DNA from: Dokdonella_A sp044227025 | GTDB taxonomy: Bacteria; Pseudomonadota; Gammaproteobacteria; Xanthomonadales; Rhodanobacteraceae | DNA: 64,000 bases | Reading direction: 5' to 3' | NCBI RefSeq assembly: GCF_044227025.1 | Contig: NZ_JBGAFX010000005.1 | Span: 348,424 to 412,423, forward strand | Shown here: positions 26,879 through 35,906 of the stretch, piece after piece | How the letters are laid out: every line of letters starts with the position of its first letter | How positions within the stretch are numbered: position 1 is the first letter of the stretch | Made by a program: the position numbers and the translations under genes | Notes under the pieces: generated by a model | What the model saw: only the letters and a program-made list of their open reading frames with translations | Told to the model about the DNA's origin: nothing | Database searches by the model: none

Positions 26879-27391
26879 TCAGTGTGCGGCGGCGCCGTCA
26901 CCCTTGAGGCATGTGCTCATGTAGCTCTTGCGCGCATCACCCTTCAGCGACTTCGACTTCGCGTCTGCGCTGCAGGTCTTCATCTTCTCCTGCTGGGTCG
27001 CCTTGTCCGTGCTGGCGGTGGTCGCTGCCGCGGCCGGTGCAGGCGCTGCTGTGGCCGCGGTACCCTTCAGGCACGTGCTCATGTAGTTCTTGCGCGCATC
27101 GCCCTTCAGCGACTTCGACTTCGCGTCTGCGCTGCAGGTCTTCATCTTTTCCTGCTGGGTCGTCTTCGCGCTCGGCGCCGCGGCAACCGTTTCGCCCTTC
27201 AGGCAGGCGCTCATGAACGTCTTGCGCTCGTCGCCGGTCTTGCCGGTTGCCTGCTTGTTGCACTGGACCATGCGTTCCTGCTGCGGCGTCAGGCTCTTGC
27301 CCGACTTCGACGCGTCCTGCGCAAACGCAGCGCCGGAACCGACTGCAAGCGCAAGCGCCAGGACCAGCGATGACGTCGTCTTCAGCTGCAT
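26879..27391 (-). CDS. PsiF-repeat secreted protein (three repeats)
   Basis: 170 residues. Signal peptide MQLKTTSSLVLALALAVGSG, cleavage near AAFAQ. Three PsiF repeats follow: QQERMVQCNKQATGKTGDER, then two near-identical copies of QQEKMKTCSADAKSKSLKGD separated by an Ala/Pro/Thr-rich linker (TAATAAPAPAAAATTAS). Each repeat closes with a second Cys (MSACLKG, MSTCLKG). Repeats two and three are so similar in DNA that they reflect recent internal duplication. An inverted repeat (GAAGGCCCGC/GCGGGCCTTC, 26829-26852) lies after the stop but lacks a T-run. Confidence 0.85.
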   Translation of the reverse strand: MQLKTTSSLVLALALAVGSGAAFAQDASKSGKSLTPQQERMVQCNKQATGKTGDERKTFMSACLKGETVAAAPSAKTTQQEKMKTCSADAKSKSLKGDARKNYMSTCLKGTAATAAPAPAAAATTASTDKATQQEKMKTCSADAKSKSLKGDARKSYMSTCLKGDGAAAH

Positions 27392-27582
27392 GATGGAACT
27401 CCTCTCTGCGATGATGGGCCGCTGCCGTGCGGCAACGGTGCGGCGCAGTCTACGCCGCGCACCGTCGGGTGGAAGAGGGGGCCGGGGAATCCTCATGATC
27501 GCGTTGCCGGCGATTCAGCCGTGGCGACGCCACGGCTATGCGAGGAATTTGTGCGGTTGCGGCCGCGCCGCACCGCGCGTGA

Positions 27583-29088
27583 TCAAGCGGCGGCGCGCGC
27601 GACTTCCGGCTTGCGTGGGCCTTCGAGCAGGGCGCGGCGCACGCCTTCGACCAGCAGGTCCGCTTCGGCGGGGGTGATGCCGAAATGCGGGGTGAATCGC
27701 AGCGAGTTCGCGCCGCCGTGGATCACGCCGTAACCATGCTCGCGCATCCACTCCTCGGTGCTGCCGGCGCCGTAGCACTTGAACTCGGCCGCCAGTTCGC
27801 ACGAGAACAGCAGGCCGGTGCCTTGCACCTTGGTGATGTAACCCGGCAGTTCCGCCTTGAGCTTGCCGAGCTTGCTGAGGAATTCCTTGCCGCGCGTGCG
27901 GATGTTCTCGCGCATCGCGGGAGTGAGCGCCTTGAGCACGGTGCAGGCGACGTCGAGAGCGCGCGGGTTCGCGGTCATCGTGTTGCCGTAGATGCCCTTC
28001 TTGTACAGCTCGGCCGCGTGCGCGTTCGCCGCCAGTACCGACAGCGGATACTGGCCTGCATTGAGCGCCTTCGAATAGGTTTCCAGATCCGGTGCTTCGA
28101 GCTGTTCGAAGCCCGGGTAGTCGACGATCGAGAGCACGCCATGCGCACGCAGGCCGGCCTGGATCGAGTCGACCAGCAGCAGGCTGCCGTGGGCACGGGT
28201 CAGCTCGCGCGCAGCCGCATAGAACTCCGGCGTCACGCCACGGCCCGGATCGCCTTCGCCCATCACCGGCTCGATGAACACCGCCTCGATGAACCAGCCG
28301 TTCCTGTCGGCATCGGCAAACACCTGCTTGAGGTGCTCGATGCTGTACGGCTCGACCGTCAGCAGGCTGTTCTCGTTGCGGAAGCTGGCGAGGTTCTGCT
28401 CGTAGGCCTTGCGCGAAGAGTCGGAGTAGATCGCCGGGCGTTCGGTGCGGCCATGGAAGGCACCCTTGATCGCGACGCGCTTGATCGTGCGACCGGCGTG
28501 GCGCGCGCCCGGGTCAGTCATCAGCTTGGCGTTGACGTCGATGATGCGGCAGGCCAGCGAGACGGACTCGGAGCCCGAATTGAGGCACATGAACTTCACG
28601 TACGGACAGCCGCCGCGCGTATGCCCGATCTCCTTGCGCAGCGCCTTGCCGAATTTGAGTTGCGACAGGTTCGGCGTCATCACGTTCGCCATCACCTGCG
28701 GGCGCGCGAGCACCGACAGGATGTGCTTCGGCGCATGGCCGAAGCCGAGCATGCCGTAGCCGCCCGCGTCGTAGATCACCGCGCCCTTGAGCGTGACCAG
28801 CCACGCGCCGTGCGCGGCCAGCGCGATATACGGGTTGACGCCGTCTTCCGGGTAGAAGTTGACGAAGTCCGCCTGCGCCTGGCGGATCTGCTCGACTTCA
28901 TCCAGGTGCAGGAAATCCGCCATGCACGAACGCAGCGCCAGATGCGCCGCATACGCCTCGTCGATTGCCTCGACCAGTTCGGCGTCGTTCGCGAGGAAGC
29001 GCTCGATGACCGCGTCGGGCAGGCCCGTGGTGCGCACGGCGCCGTCGAACTCGCGCATTTCCTTGAGCTTGGCCAGCATCGGATTCAT
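27583..29088 (-). CDS. Class III PLP-dependent aminotransferase
   Basis: 501 residues. Fold-type I aminotransferase of the ornithine/4-aminobutyrate group: GGCPYVKFMCLNSGSESVSL (PLP phosphate region), KGAFHGRTERPA, EPVMGEGDPGRGVTPEFY, the LVDSIQAGLRAHG segment where the cofactor-binding Asp resides, and PLP-linking Lys at about 340 in TYSKALNAGQYPLS. The N-terminal 100 residues are longer than in typical GABA transaminases. Amino donor and pathway cannot be told from sequence. GAGGAGG precedes the ATG, and a 10-bp stem (29109-29140) lies in the leader. Confidence 0.85.
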   Translation of the reverse strand: MNPMLAKLKEMREFDGAVRTTGLPDAVIERFLANDAELVEAIDEAYAAHLALRSCMADFLHLDEVEQIRQAQADFVNFYPEDGVNPYIALAAHGAWLVTLKGAVIYDAGGYGMLGFGHAPKHILSVLARPQVMANVMTPNLSQLKFGKALRKEIGHTRGGCPYVKFMCLNSGSESVSLACRIIDVNAKLMTDPGARHAGRTIKRVAIKGAFHGRTERPAIYSDSSRKAYEQNLASFRNENSLLTVEPYSIEHLKQVFADADRNGWFIEAVFIEPVMGEGDPGRGVTPEFYAAARELTRAHGSLLLVDSIQAGLRAHGVLSIVDYPGFEQLEAPDLETYSKALNAGQYPLSVLAANAHAAELYKKGIYGNTMTANPRALDVACTVLKALTPAMRENIRTRGKEFLSKLGKLKAELPGYITKVQGTGLLFSCELAAEFKCYGAGSTEEWMREHGYGVIHGGANSLRFTPHFGITPAEADLLVEGVRRALLEGPRKPEVARAAA

Positions 29089-29108
29089 AGCAACCTCCTC
29101 GAAACGAC

Positions 29109-29140
29109 ACGTGCCCGCCCCTCGCCGGGTGCGGGCACGT
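29109..29140 (-). promoter_or_regulatory. Leader hairpin of the aminotransferase gene
   Basis: ACGTGCCCGC and GCGGGCACGT form a 10-bp stem around a 12-base loop, ending about 20 bases before the start codon. No T-run follows. It could modulate access to the ribosome-binding site. Confidence 0.35.
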
Positions 29141-29334
29141 CCGCTTTAATCTTTGATTGGAATGGAAAAAACGGCAAGCAACCAATGTACCACAGGGGGG
29201 CTGGCCGCGGTACCCCGGCACGGTGGGTCGTGTGCGCATGACAGTCGTCACGCAGACGGCCTGATAGCTGATTCTGTGGGGATTTTCGCACTCCGCCTAA
29301 AGTGGCCCCGATGAATCCACGCAGGAATGGTTCC

Positions 29335-30225
29335 ATGAGTCAGGCGGCCGCGGCGAGCTGGAACGGAGTGCGCATGCGTTATGGCGCGACAATCGCGCTG
29401 GACGGGATCGATCTCGCGGTCGGCGCCGGGGAATTGCTGGCGTTGCTCGGGCCCAACGGGGCCGGCAAGAGCACGGCGATCGCGGCCGCGCTCGGTCTGG
29501 TCGAGCCGGACGCGGGCGAGGTGCTCCTGTTCGGGCAGTCGCCGCGTGTGCTGGCGACGCGCCGCCACGTCGGGGTGATGCTGCAGGCGGCGAGCATGCC
29601 GGATACGCTGAAGGTCGGCGAACTGCTGGCGCAGACGCGCAGCTACTACGCAGACCCGCGCGCAACCGAGGATTGCGTGCGGCGAGCCGGCCTCGACGGT
29701 CTGATGGATCGGCGTTACGGCCGGCTCTCCGGCGGCCAGCAGCGCCGCGTGCAGTACGCCCTGGCGATCTGCGGTCGACCACGCCTGCTTTTCCTCGACG
29801 AATCGTCGGTCGGGCTCGATGTCGACGCGCGCGAAATACTCTGGCGCTCGGTGCGCGACCTCGTCGCCGAAGGTTGCGCCGTAGTGCTGACGACGCACTA
29901 TCTGGAGGAAGCCGAAGCGCTTGCGGATCGCGTCGCCGTGCTCGCGCGTGGACGCGTCGTCGCTGCGGGCAGCGTGCAGCAGATCCGCGCCCGGGTGACC
30001 CAGCGCCGCATCCGTTGCATCAGCGCGCTCGATGCGACCGCGATTGGTACATGGCCGGAAGTGCGCAGCGTATGTCGCGATGGCGAGCGCATCGAAATCG
30101 TGACCGATGCCGCCGAGATCGTCGTGCGGCAGCTGTTGTTCGAGGACAGCGCGGTCAGCGAACTGGAAGTGCAGCGCGCCGGCCTCGCCGAGGCGTTCGT
30201 CGAGATCACCCGGGAGGCTGCCTGA
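29335..30225 (+). CDS. ABC-2 transporter ATP-binding protein
   Basis: 296 residues. Walker A GPNGAGKST, Q-loop VMLQAAS, signature LSGGQQRRVQYAL, Walker B LLFLDESSVGLD with the usual TTHYLEEAEALADRV H-loop. The C-terminal extension (about 90 residues) is typical of exporter ATPases of the DrrA/CcmA group. Candidate starts are 29302 (GTG), 29311 and 29335; the last has AGGA 8 bases upstream. The stop overlaps the permease start (TGATG). Confidence 0.92.
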   Translation: MSQAAAASWNGVRMRYGATIALDGIDLAVGAGELLALLGPNGAGKSTAIAAALGLVEPDAGEVLLFGQSPRVLATRRHVGVMLQAASMPDTLKVGELLAQTRSYYADPRATEDCVRRAGLDGLMDRRYGRLSGGQQRRVQYALAICGRPRLLFLDESSVGLDVDAREILWRSVRDLVAEGCAVVLTTHYLEEAEALADRVAVLARGRVVAAGSVQQIRARVTQRRIRCISALDATAIGTWPEVRSVCRDGERIEIVTDAAEIVVRQLLFEDSAVSELEVQRAGLAEAFVEITREAA

Positions 30226-30992
30226 TGAACACGCTCGCATTGCCCGCGCCGCGGTTTTCGCTGTGGCGCTGCTACGCACTGGAAGCACGCAACGAATTCC
30301 TGCGCATGCTGCGCGCGCCTTCATTCGTGTTGCCGACACTGCTGTTTCCGCCGATGTTCTATGTACTGTTCGCCGTGCTGTTCGGAAGTCACAGCGGCTT
30401 CGAGGCGAACGTCTATCTGCTGGCGACCTACGGCGTGTTCGGCGTGATGAGTCCGGGTCTGTTCGGTCTCGGCGTCACCGTGGCGACGGATCGCGAGCGC
30501 GGCTGGCTGACCCTCAAACGCGCATTGCCGATGCCGCCGGGCGCCTACATCGTGTCGAAACTGGCGATGGCGATGCTGTTCGCGGCGATCATCTTCGCGA
30601 TGCTTGCCGTGATCTCGATGACGCTCGGCGGGGTACGGCTGCCGCTTTCGGCCTGGCTGTCACTGTTGGCGTTCGACTTGCTCGGCGTATTGCCCTTCTG
30701 CGCGATCGGGCTCTTCATCGGCAGCCTCGTCGGTGGCAGCGCGGCACCGGCGATCGCGAACCTGATCTATCTGCCGATGTCGTTCCTGTCCGGCTTGTGG
30801 ATGCCGCTCGCCGTGCTGCCCGCATTCATCACCAAGCTGGCCCCGTTGTGGCCGGCCTGGCACCTCGGCCGACTGGCGCTTGCGGCCGTCGGGCAGGCGC
30901 CAGGGGAGGCGTTGCTGCCACATGTGCTTGCGCTCGCCCTGGTCGCCGCGCTGTTCGCCCTGCTTGCGCGCCGGCGCCTGGTGCGCGGGTGA
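30225..30992 (+). CDS. ABC-2 type transporter permease
   Basis: 255 residues with six predicted membrane spans, e.g. FVLPTLLFPPMFYVLFAVLF, LLATYGVFGVMSPGLFGLGV, LAMAMLFAAIIFAMLAVISM, LPFCAIGLFIGSLVGG. The segment YLPMSFLSGLWMPLAVLP is the common ABC-2 C-terminal pattern. It forms an exporter with the preceding ATPase; the substrate is unknown. ABC-2 pairs next to a DesK/DesR system, as here, are frequent in bacteria. Confidence 0.9.
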   Translation: MNTLALPAPRFSLWRCYALEARNEFLRMLRAPSFVLPTLLFPPMFYVLFAVLFGSHSGFEANVYLLATYGVFGVMSPGLFGLGVTVATDRERGWLTLKRALPMPPGAYIVSKLAMAMLFAAIIFAMLAVISMTLGGVRLPLSAWLSLLAFDLLGVLPFCAIGLFIGSLVGGSAAPAIANLIYLPMSFLSGLWMPLAVLPAFITKLAPLWPAWHLGRLALAAVGQAPGEALLPHVLALALVAALFALLARRRLVRG

Positions 30993-31093
30993 ACGGGGCC
31001 AGCGTGCGCTCGATCCGTGCTCGCCTGCGCGTGACGGCCGTCGTGTACCTGATGGCTCTGCTCGCATTCGCGATGATGCGCCTGCACGCGTGA
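30989..31093 (+). CDS. Possible 34-residue membrane peptide
   Basis: GTG-started frame overlapping the permease stop (GTGA). Product VNGASVRSIRARLRVTAVVY then LMALLAFAMMRLHA: a basic N-terminus followed by one hydrophobic span. Supported only by overlap and hydrophobicity. Confidence 0.35.
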   Translation: MNGASVRSIRARLRVTAVVYLMALLAFAMMRLHA

Positions 31094-31144
31094 ATGCGAC
31101 CGGCCTATGATCCGCATCCATCGACCGGAACGAAGGGAGCCGGC

Positions 31145-32293
31145 ATGAGACGTCTCGACACCGCATTGGCGGATTTGCGCTCGCGACTGCATGCGCGCCT
31201 GGCCGAGCAGGGCTGGGCGCCGCTGTGGAGCCTGCTCTATCTCGGTTTCCTGTTCATGAACTTCAGCGCGAGCCGGTACTGGCTGGGGTTTACCGTGGCC
31301 AGCGTGCTCGTGTTCCTGCCGCTGTATTTTCTCGCGCAGTTGCGCAGCGGGCGGCGCCAGCTGGTCTATGCCATGGCCGTCGCCCTGCTTGGCTATCTGC
31401 TGCTGCCGCAGAACACCGGTGCGAACACGTACCTCATCTACGCCGGCGCGATGGTGGGTGCGAGCGGGGTCGGCTTGCGTGCGTTGCTGAAATGGATCAT
31501 CGCTGCAACGCTGGTGTTTGCGCTCGAAGCGTGGCTGCTCGCCTGGCCGGAGCGGTTCGTCGGGCTGTCGGTCGTGGTCACCGCGATGCTGATGGTTGCG
31601 ATCGGTGCCGCCAACCACTTCCACCACGAGAAGCGCCTGCGTCAGGCCGAGTTGAAGCTCAGTCACGACGAAGTGCGCCGACTCGCGGCGCTGGCCGAGC
31701 GTGAGCGCATCGGTCGCGACCTGCACGACCTGCTCGGACACACCTTGTCGCTGATCACGCTGAAGTCGGAACTCGCCGTGAAACTGTTCGACCGGGAGCC
31801 GCTGGCGGCACGCCGCGAGATCGTCGATGTCGAACGCGTCGCACGCGATGCACTCGGTCAGGTGCGGCGCGCGGTTACCGGCATCCGTACTGCCGGTCTC
31901 GCTGCAGAGCTGGCATCGGCGCGCCTGCTGCTCGAATCGGGTGACGTGCGCCTCGACTACGCGATTGCGACGGCCACGCTGCCGCCCGAGGTGGAAACCG
32001 TGCTCGCGCTGACCTTGCGCGAGGCGATCACCAATATCCAGCGCCACGCGCGCGCGTCGCAGGCGCGGGTGGAGATGGTCGTCGAAGCCGGTGAGGCGCG
32101 CCTGGCCATCCTCGATGACGGCGTCGGTGGCGTGATCGTGCCGGGCAACGGACTCGGCGGGATGCGCGAACGGTTGGCCCTGCTCGATGGTCGCCTCGAG
32201 ATCGAGTCGGCGCGCGGGCGCGGGACGAGGTTGCGGGCGTCGATCCCGCTGCCATCGTCCGATGTGGCGGCAACCGCGCACGCACTCGCCTGA
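31145..32293 (+). CDS. DesK-like sensor histidine kinase
   Basis: 382 residues. Five or so N-terminal membrane spans (PLWSLLYLGFLFMNFSA, LVFLPLYFLAQL, MAVALLGYLLLP, IIAATLVFALEAWLL, LSVVVTAMLMVAIGA), then a HisKA_3 dimerisation helix with the phosphorylated His in ERIGRDLHDLLGHTLSLITL and an HATPase_c domain (REAITNIQRHARAS, ILDDGVGG, GNGLGGMRERL). This is the DesK/LiaS/NarX architecture. The ATG at 31145 follows GAAGGGAG. TATGAT at 31106-31111 may be a -10 element. It pairs with the next gene and probably governs the adjacent exporter. Confidence 0.92.
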   Translation: MRRLDTALADLRSRLHARLAEQGWAPLWSLLYLGFLFMNFSASRYWLGFTVASVLVFLPLYFLAQLRSGRRQLVYAMAVALLGYLLLPQNTGANTYLIYAGAMVGASGVGLRALLKWIIAATLVFALEAWLLAWPERFVGLSVVVTAMLMVAIGAANHFHHEKRLRQAELKLSHDEVRRLAALAERERIGRDLHDLLGHTLSLITLKSELAVKLFDREPLAARREIVDVERVARDALGQVRRAVTGIRTAGLAAELASARLLLESGDVRLDYAIATATLPPEVETVLALTLREAITNIQRHARASQARVEMVVEAGEARLAILDDGVGGVIVPGNGLGGMRERLALLDGRLEIESARGRGTRLRASIPLPSSDVAATAHALA

Positions 32294-32375
32294 TCCCGCG
32301 GATACCCGGATCGGGGTGGCGACTTGCGCTACAGTCCGCCCGCCCACGAAATTGCCCGCCGAGGACCCTTCAACC

Positions 32376-32978
32376 GTGATCCGCGTGCTGCTTGCCGAAG
32401 ACCAGGCGCTCGTACGCGGCGCGCTGTCCGCGTTGCTGAAGCTCGAATCCGACATCGACGTGGTCGGCGCCGCCGCGGACGGCGAGGAGGCGTGGCGCGG
32501 CGTGCAGCACTTCAAGCCGGACGTGCTCGTCACCGACATCGAGATGCCGGGACTGACCGGGCTCGAACTCGCGCAGCGCGTGCAGCGCCACGGACTCGCG
32601 TGCAAGGTGGTGATCGTGACGACGTTCGCGCGCCCCGGCTTCCTGCGCCGCGCACTCGAGGCCGGGGTCGGCGGCTACCTGCTCAAGGATGCGCCTGCCG
32701 AGCAGCTTGCCGAGGCCTTGCGCAAGGTGCATCGCGGCGGGCGCGCGATCGATCCGCAACTCGCGGTCGAAGCCTGGTCCGATGCCGACCCGCTGAATGA
32801 TCGCGAACGGCAGGTGCTGCGCTTCGCGGGCGAGGGGCTTTCGGCCGGCGACATTGCCGAACGCCTGAACCTTTCCCAGGGCACCGTGCGCAACTATCTT
32901 TCCGAAGCGATCGGCAAGCTCGGCGTCGGCAACCGCATCGAAGCCTATCGGCTCGCACGGCAGAAAGGCTGGCTGTGA
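32376..32978 (+). CDS. NarL/DesR-family response regulator
   Basis: 200 residues. The receiver begins VIRVLLAEDQALVRGALSAL, with phosphoacceptor Asp in LVTDIEMPGLTGLEL and Lys in YLLKDAPAEQ. The C-terminal LuxR-type helix-turn-helix reads LNDRERQVLRFAGEGLSAGD IAERLNLSQGTVRNYLSEAI. GTG start at 32376 with GAGGA upstream; the open frame is longer but lacks family similarity. Partner of the preceding kinase. Confidence 0.93.
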   Translation: MIRVLLAEDQALVRGALSALLKLESDIDVVGAAADGEEAWRGVQHFKPDVLVTDIEMPGLTGLELAQRVQRHGLACKVVIVTTFARPGFLRRALEAGVGGYLLKDAPAEQLAEALRKVHRGGRAIDPQLAVEAWSDADPLNDRERQVLRFAGEGLSAGDIAERLNLSQGTVRNYLSEAIGKLGVGNRIEAYRLARQKGWL

Positions 32979-33062
32979 GAGCTTGCCGAGGCGAGTCCGG
33001 ACATGCGCCGGACTCGTCGATGAAACATTCCGCGCGGCGCGGATTTTTCGCAAGAGGGTATC

Positions 33063-34583
33063 TCAGTGGATATGCAACGTCGGCGGTCGCGGCCAGAACG
33101 CGATGCCGGCGCGACCGGGATCGGTGGTGGCATTGGCAAGCGGCGCCAGTGCCGTCGCCGCGTAGCCGGTGACGGCGCCGGCGCCGACCGTCGGAACCAG
33201 CGAGTAGCCGACGACCGTCAATGAGTATTCGTAACCGGCCCAAAGCTGGCCACGACTGTCGAATGCGAGGCCACCGACGTAGCCGCTGGGTGTGCCCGCG
33301 TGCGGCGTCCCGCCGGTGTCGATGGAGTACAGCGGCGCCGTGGTTGCGTTGAGGCCGGCGGCGGCGAGCTGGGCGGCGGAGTACACGGCGATGGTCGGGC
33401 CGTTGTTGCTGCCGACCCAGAGACTGCCGAAGGCATCGAACGCGAGCCCTTCCGAATTGGTCATGGTCGCGTGGGTGATGCTCTTGTCGATGTGCCCGGT
33501 TGCTGGATCCATGCGCACGATCGTCTGGTTGTCATAGCTGCCGACCCAGAGCTTGCCCTGCGCATCGAACGCGAGGCCGACCGGCGTGGAAAGCACGTTG
33601 TTGTCGCCGAGCAGGGTCGACGCAGGCGTGCCTCCGCCGTTGAGCGCGGCAATCGTGTAGCGGCAGATCTGGTGGACGCCGAATCCGCGCGTGACATAGG
33701 CATTGCTGCCGAAGAACGCCAGATCGAATACGTCGCCATTGCCGCATGACCCGAGATCGGTCTGACCCGTGGAAGGAACCAGTCCGCCGGCCAACACAGC
33801 GTTGCGGTTGTAGCGATCCAGACGTCCGGCCAGCGCGTGGACCGCCCATAGACTGCCGTCCGGCGCGATCGAAACCGTGTTCATGGAATGCGTCGAGGCC
33901 AGCTCGGCGCTCCCCGCGTAGACGAATCGAGGCGCCGCGGGCGCGGGCGCCGGTACGCGCGTGAAGAGTTGCAGGGCGCCACCGTTGCCGCCGCCAACGG
34001 CCACGTCGTACTGCGGCACGAGCAGGTATTCCGTCTCGAAGCTGTCGGCAAATATCGAATCCGGTTGCGGTCCGCCCGTGCCCGCAGCGATCAGGCTGAC
34101 ATCGTCGACATACATGATCGGCTGCACCCCGCCGGCGGTCTGCAGGTCGATGCGATTGAACGCGTCATTGAAGCCGAGCGTGGCGAACGAGACGTCGATC
34201 TGCGTCCAGGTGTTGGCGGTGGCGGCGGGCAGCAGATACGGCGCCGTGGTGGTGTCGTCCGGACGGTAGAGGATGAGGGCCAGTTGCTGGCCACCGGAGG
34301 CGCCGCCATGGATGAACAGGCGCAGGCCCGAATACGCGCCGGCCGCGAACGCTGGCGTATGGTGGAACGCCATCGCGTTGAAGCTCGCGTTGCCGGTGAA
34401 CGCGATCGACAGCGCGCTGCCGCCGTGGGTTGGCGCGGCATTGGCGAGATTGCTGCCGCCGCCGTAGGAGTAGTCGTCAAAGCCGTTCTGCAGGCCGTCG
34501 GTGTAGACGGGCAGGTCCACCGCCCGTGCGTCGAACATGGCGAGCAGGAAGCAGGCAGTGACGAGCGCAAGCAAGCGTTGCAT
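33063..34583 (-). CDS. Secreted beta-propeller protein with N-terminal jelly-roll-like domain
   Basis: About 506 residues. Signal peptide MQRLLALVTACFLLAMFDAR, then a roughly 150-residue beta-sandwich resembling carbohydrate-binding modules (LPVYTDGLQNGFDDYSYGGG; TWTQIDVSFATLGF; IMYVDDVSLIA). A linker contains PDSIFADSFETEYLLV, another copy of the IFA-x-x-F[ED] motif. The C-terminal half has NHL/SMP-30-like propeller blades (VGLAFDAQGKLWVGSYDNQT; EGLAFDAFGSLWVGSNNGPT; GGLAFDSRGQLWAGYEYSLT). No catalytic residues recognised. The ATG at 34583 has GGAG 7 bases upstream; one two codons earlier is possible. Confidence 0.75.
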   Translation of the reverse strand: MQRLLALVTACFLLAMFDARAVDLPVYTDGLQNGFDDYSYGGGSNLANAAPTHGGSALSIAFTGNASFNAMAFHHTPAFAAGAYSGLRLFIHGGASGGQQLALILYRPDDTTTAPYLLPAATANTWTQIDVSFATLGFNDAFNRIDLQTAGGVQPIMYVDDVSLIAAGTGGPQPDSIFADSFETEYLLVPQYDVAVGGGNGGALQLFTRVPAPAPAAPRFVYAGSAELASTHSMNTVSIAPDGSLWAVHALAGRLDRYNRNAVLAGGLVPSTGQTDLGSCGNGDVFDLAFFGSNAYVTRGFGVHQICRYTIAALNGGGTPASTLLGDNNVLSTPVGLAFDAQGKLWVGSYDNQTIVRMDPATGHIDKSITHATMTNSEGLAFDAFGSLWVGSNNGPTIAVYSAAQLAAAGLNATTAPLYSIDTGGTPHAGTPSGYVGGLAFDSRGQLWAGYEYSLTVVGYSLVPTVGAGAVTGYAATALAPLANATTDPGRAGIAFWPRPPTLHIH

Positions 34584-34707
34584 GGCCATTCTCCACCACG
34601 GTGAAGTGCACGATGTCGGAAGCCCCTGGAAATCCGCCATGCACGCCGCAGCGGATGCGCCCGACGTCCATCTTGCGCGCATCGCGCGCAGTCGGCAAAC
34701 CAACCCT

Positions 34708-34736
34708 GTGACGGATCGCGGCGCTGCGGCGATAAT
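34708..34736 (+). promoter_or_regulatory. Promoter for queA-tgt
   Basis: GTGACG at 34708-34713, 17-base spacer, GATAAT at 34731-34736, about 32 bases before the queA start. Confidence 0.55.
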
Positions 34737-34767
34737 TCGCGATCGCAACCTTCAGCCCGGCGTTCCC

Positions 34768-35802
34768 TTGAAGAAGTCCGACTTCCACTTCGACCTGCCG
34801 CACGAGCTGATCGCGCAGGTGCCGTTGGCCGAGCGCTCCGCAAGCCGGCTGCTGGTCGCCGATCCGCGCAGCGGCACGCTCGAGGATCGACGCTTCACCG
34901 AACTGGTCGACCTGCTGCGGCCGGGCGACCTGCTTGTGTTCAATGACACGCGTGTGCTGCCGGCGCGACTGCACGGGCGCAAGGCGAGCGGTGGCCTGGT
35001 CGAGATCCTGATCGAGCGGGTGACCGGCAGCCACGAGGCGCGCGCGCAGCTGGGCGTCAGCAAGAAGCCGAAGGCCGGTGGGCGCATCGTGCTTGCCGAC
35101 GGCAGCGAGATCAGCGTGCTCGGCCGCGATGGCGAGTTCTTCCTGCTGCGCTTCGAGACGGTCGAGCCGGTCGAGAAGGTGCTGCTGAAGCTCGGTCGCA
35201 TGCCGCTGCCGCCGTACATCGAGCGCGAGGCCGGCACCGCCGACGACGAGCGCTACCAGACCGTGTTCGCACGCGCGAGCGGCGCGGTCGCGGCGCCGAC
35301 GGCGGGGTTGCACTTCGACGCCGCGCTGCTCGAACGCCTCGCCGCGCGCGGGATCGAGACCGGTTTCGTGACCCTCCACGTCGGCGCCGGAACGTTCCAG
35401 CCGATGCGCAGCGAGCGCCTCGAAGACCATACGATGCACCGCGAGTGGCTCAACGTCGGCGCCGAACTGGTCGAGAAGATCCAGCGCACGCGTGCGCGTG
35501 GCGGGCGCGTCGTCGCGATCGGCACGACGGTCGTGCGCGCGCTGGAATCGTCGATCAAGGACGGAGCGGTCGCGCCGTTCGCGGGCGAGACGCAGATCTT
35601 CATCTTCCCGGGCTACCGCATCAGCAGCGTCGACGCACTGGTCACGAACTTCCACCTGCCCGAGTCGACCCTGTTGATGCTGGTGTCGGCCTTCGCCGGA
35701 CGAGACTTCATGCTCGACGCCTACCGTCACGCGGTCGAGCAGCGCTATCGCTTTTTCTCGTATGGCGACGCAATGCTGCTGTATCCGCAGAGCCGGGAGT
35801 AG
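34768..35802 (+). CDS. queA: S-adenosylmethionine:tRNA ribosyltransferase-isomerase
   Basis: Transfers and isomerises the ribosyl group of SAM to make epoxyqueuosine in tRNA. 344 residues from a TTG at 34768, giving (M)KKSDFHFDLPHELIAQVPLA, the standard QueA N-terminus; no ATG fits. Motifs: LLVFNDTRVLPARLHGRK, ERYQTVFARASGAVAAPTAG LHF, HVGAGTFQPMR, NFHLPESTLLMLVSAFAG, and the terminal RFFSYGDAMLL. No clear Shine-Dalgarno. Followed by tgt in the same pathway. Confidence 0.97.
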   Translation: MKKSDFHFDLPHELIAQVPLAERSASRLLVADPRSGTLEDRRFTELVDLLRPGDLLVFNDTRVLPARLHGRKASGGLVEILIERVTGSHEARAQLGVSKKPKAGGRIVLADGSEISVLGRDGEFFLLRFETVEPVEKVLLKLGRMPLPPYIEREAGTADDERYQTVFARASGAVAAPTAGLHFDAALLERLAARGIETGFVTLHVGAGTFQPMRSERLEDHTMHREWLNVGAELVEKIQRTRARGGRVVAIGTTVVRALESSIKDGAVAPFAGETQIFIFPGYRISSVDALVTNFHLPESTLLMLVSAFAGRDFMLDAYRHAVEQRYRFFSYGDAMLLYPQSRE

Positions 35803-35806
35803 GGAC

Positions 35807-35900
35807 GGGGAACCGGGAACAGGGAATGGTCAAGCAAGGATTTCGTGCGCTTCGAGTCACCAGCACCTACCATTCCCCATTCCCCAATTCCCCAATTCCC
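35807..35900 (+). repeat. Xanthomonad-type GGGAAT palindrome between queA and tgt
   Basis: GGGGAACCGGGAACAGGGAA, then TGGT at its 3' end (to 35830), is complementary to ACCATTCCCCATTCCCCAAT and following CCCC(AATTCCC) from 35869. The arms fold into a long imperfect hairpin around about 38 bases. Same style as the pheS-pheT element. Confidence 0.65.
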
Positions 35901-35906
35901 GCCTCG

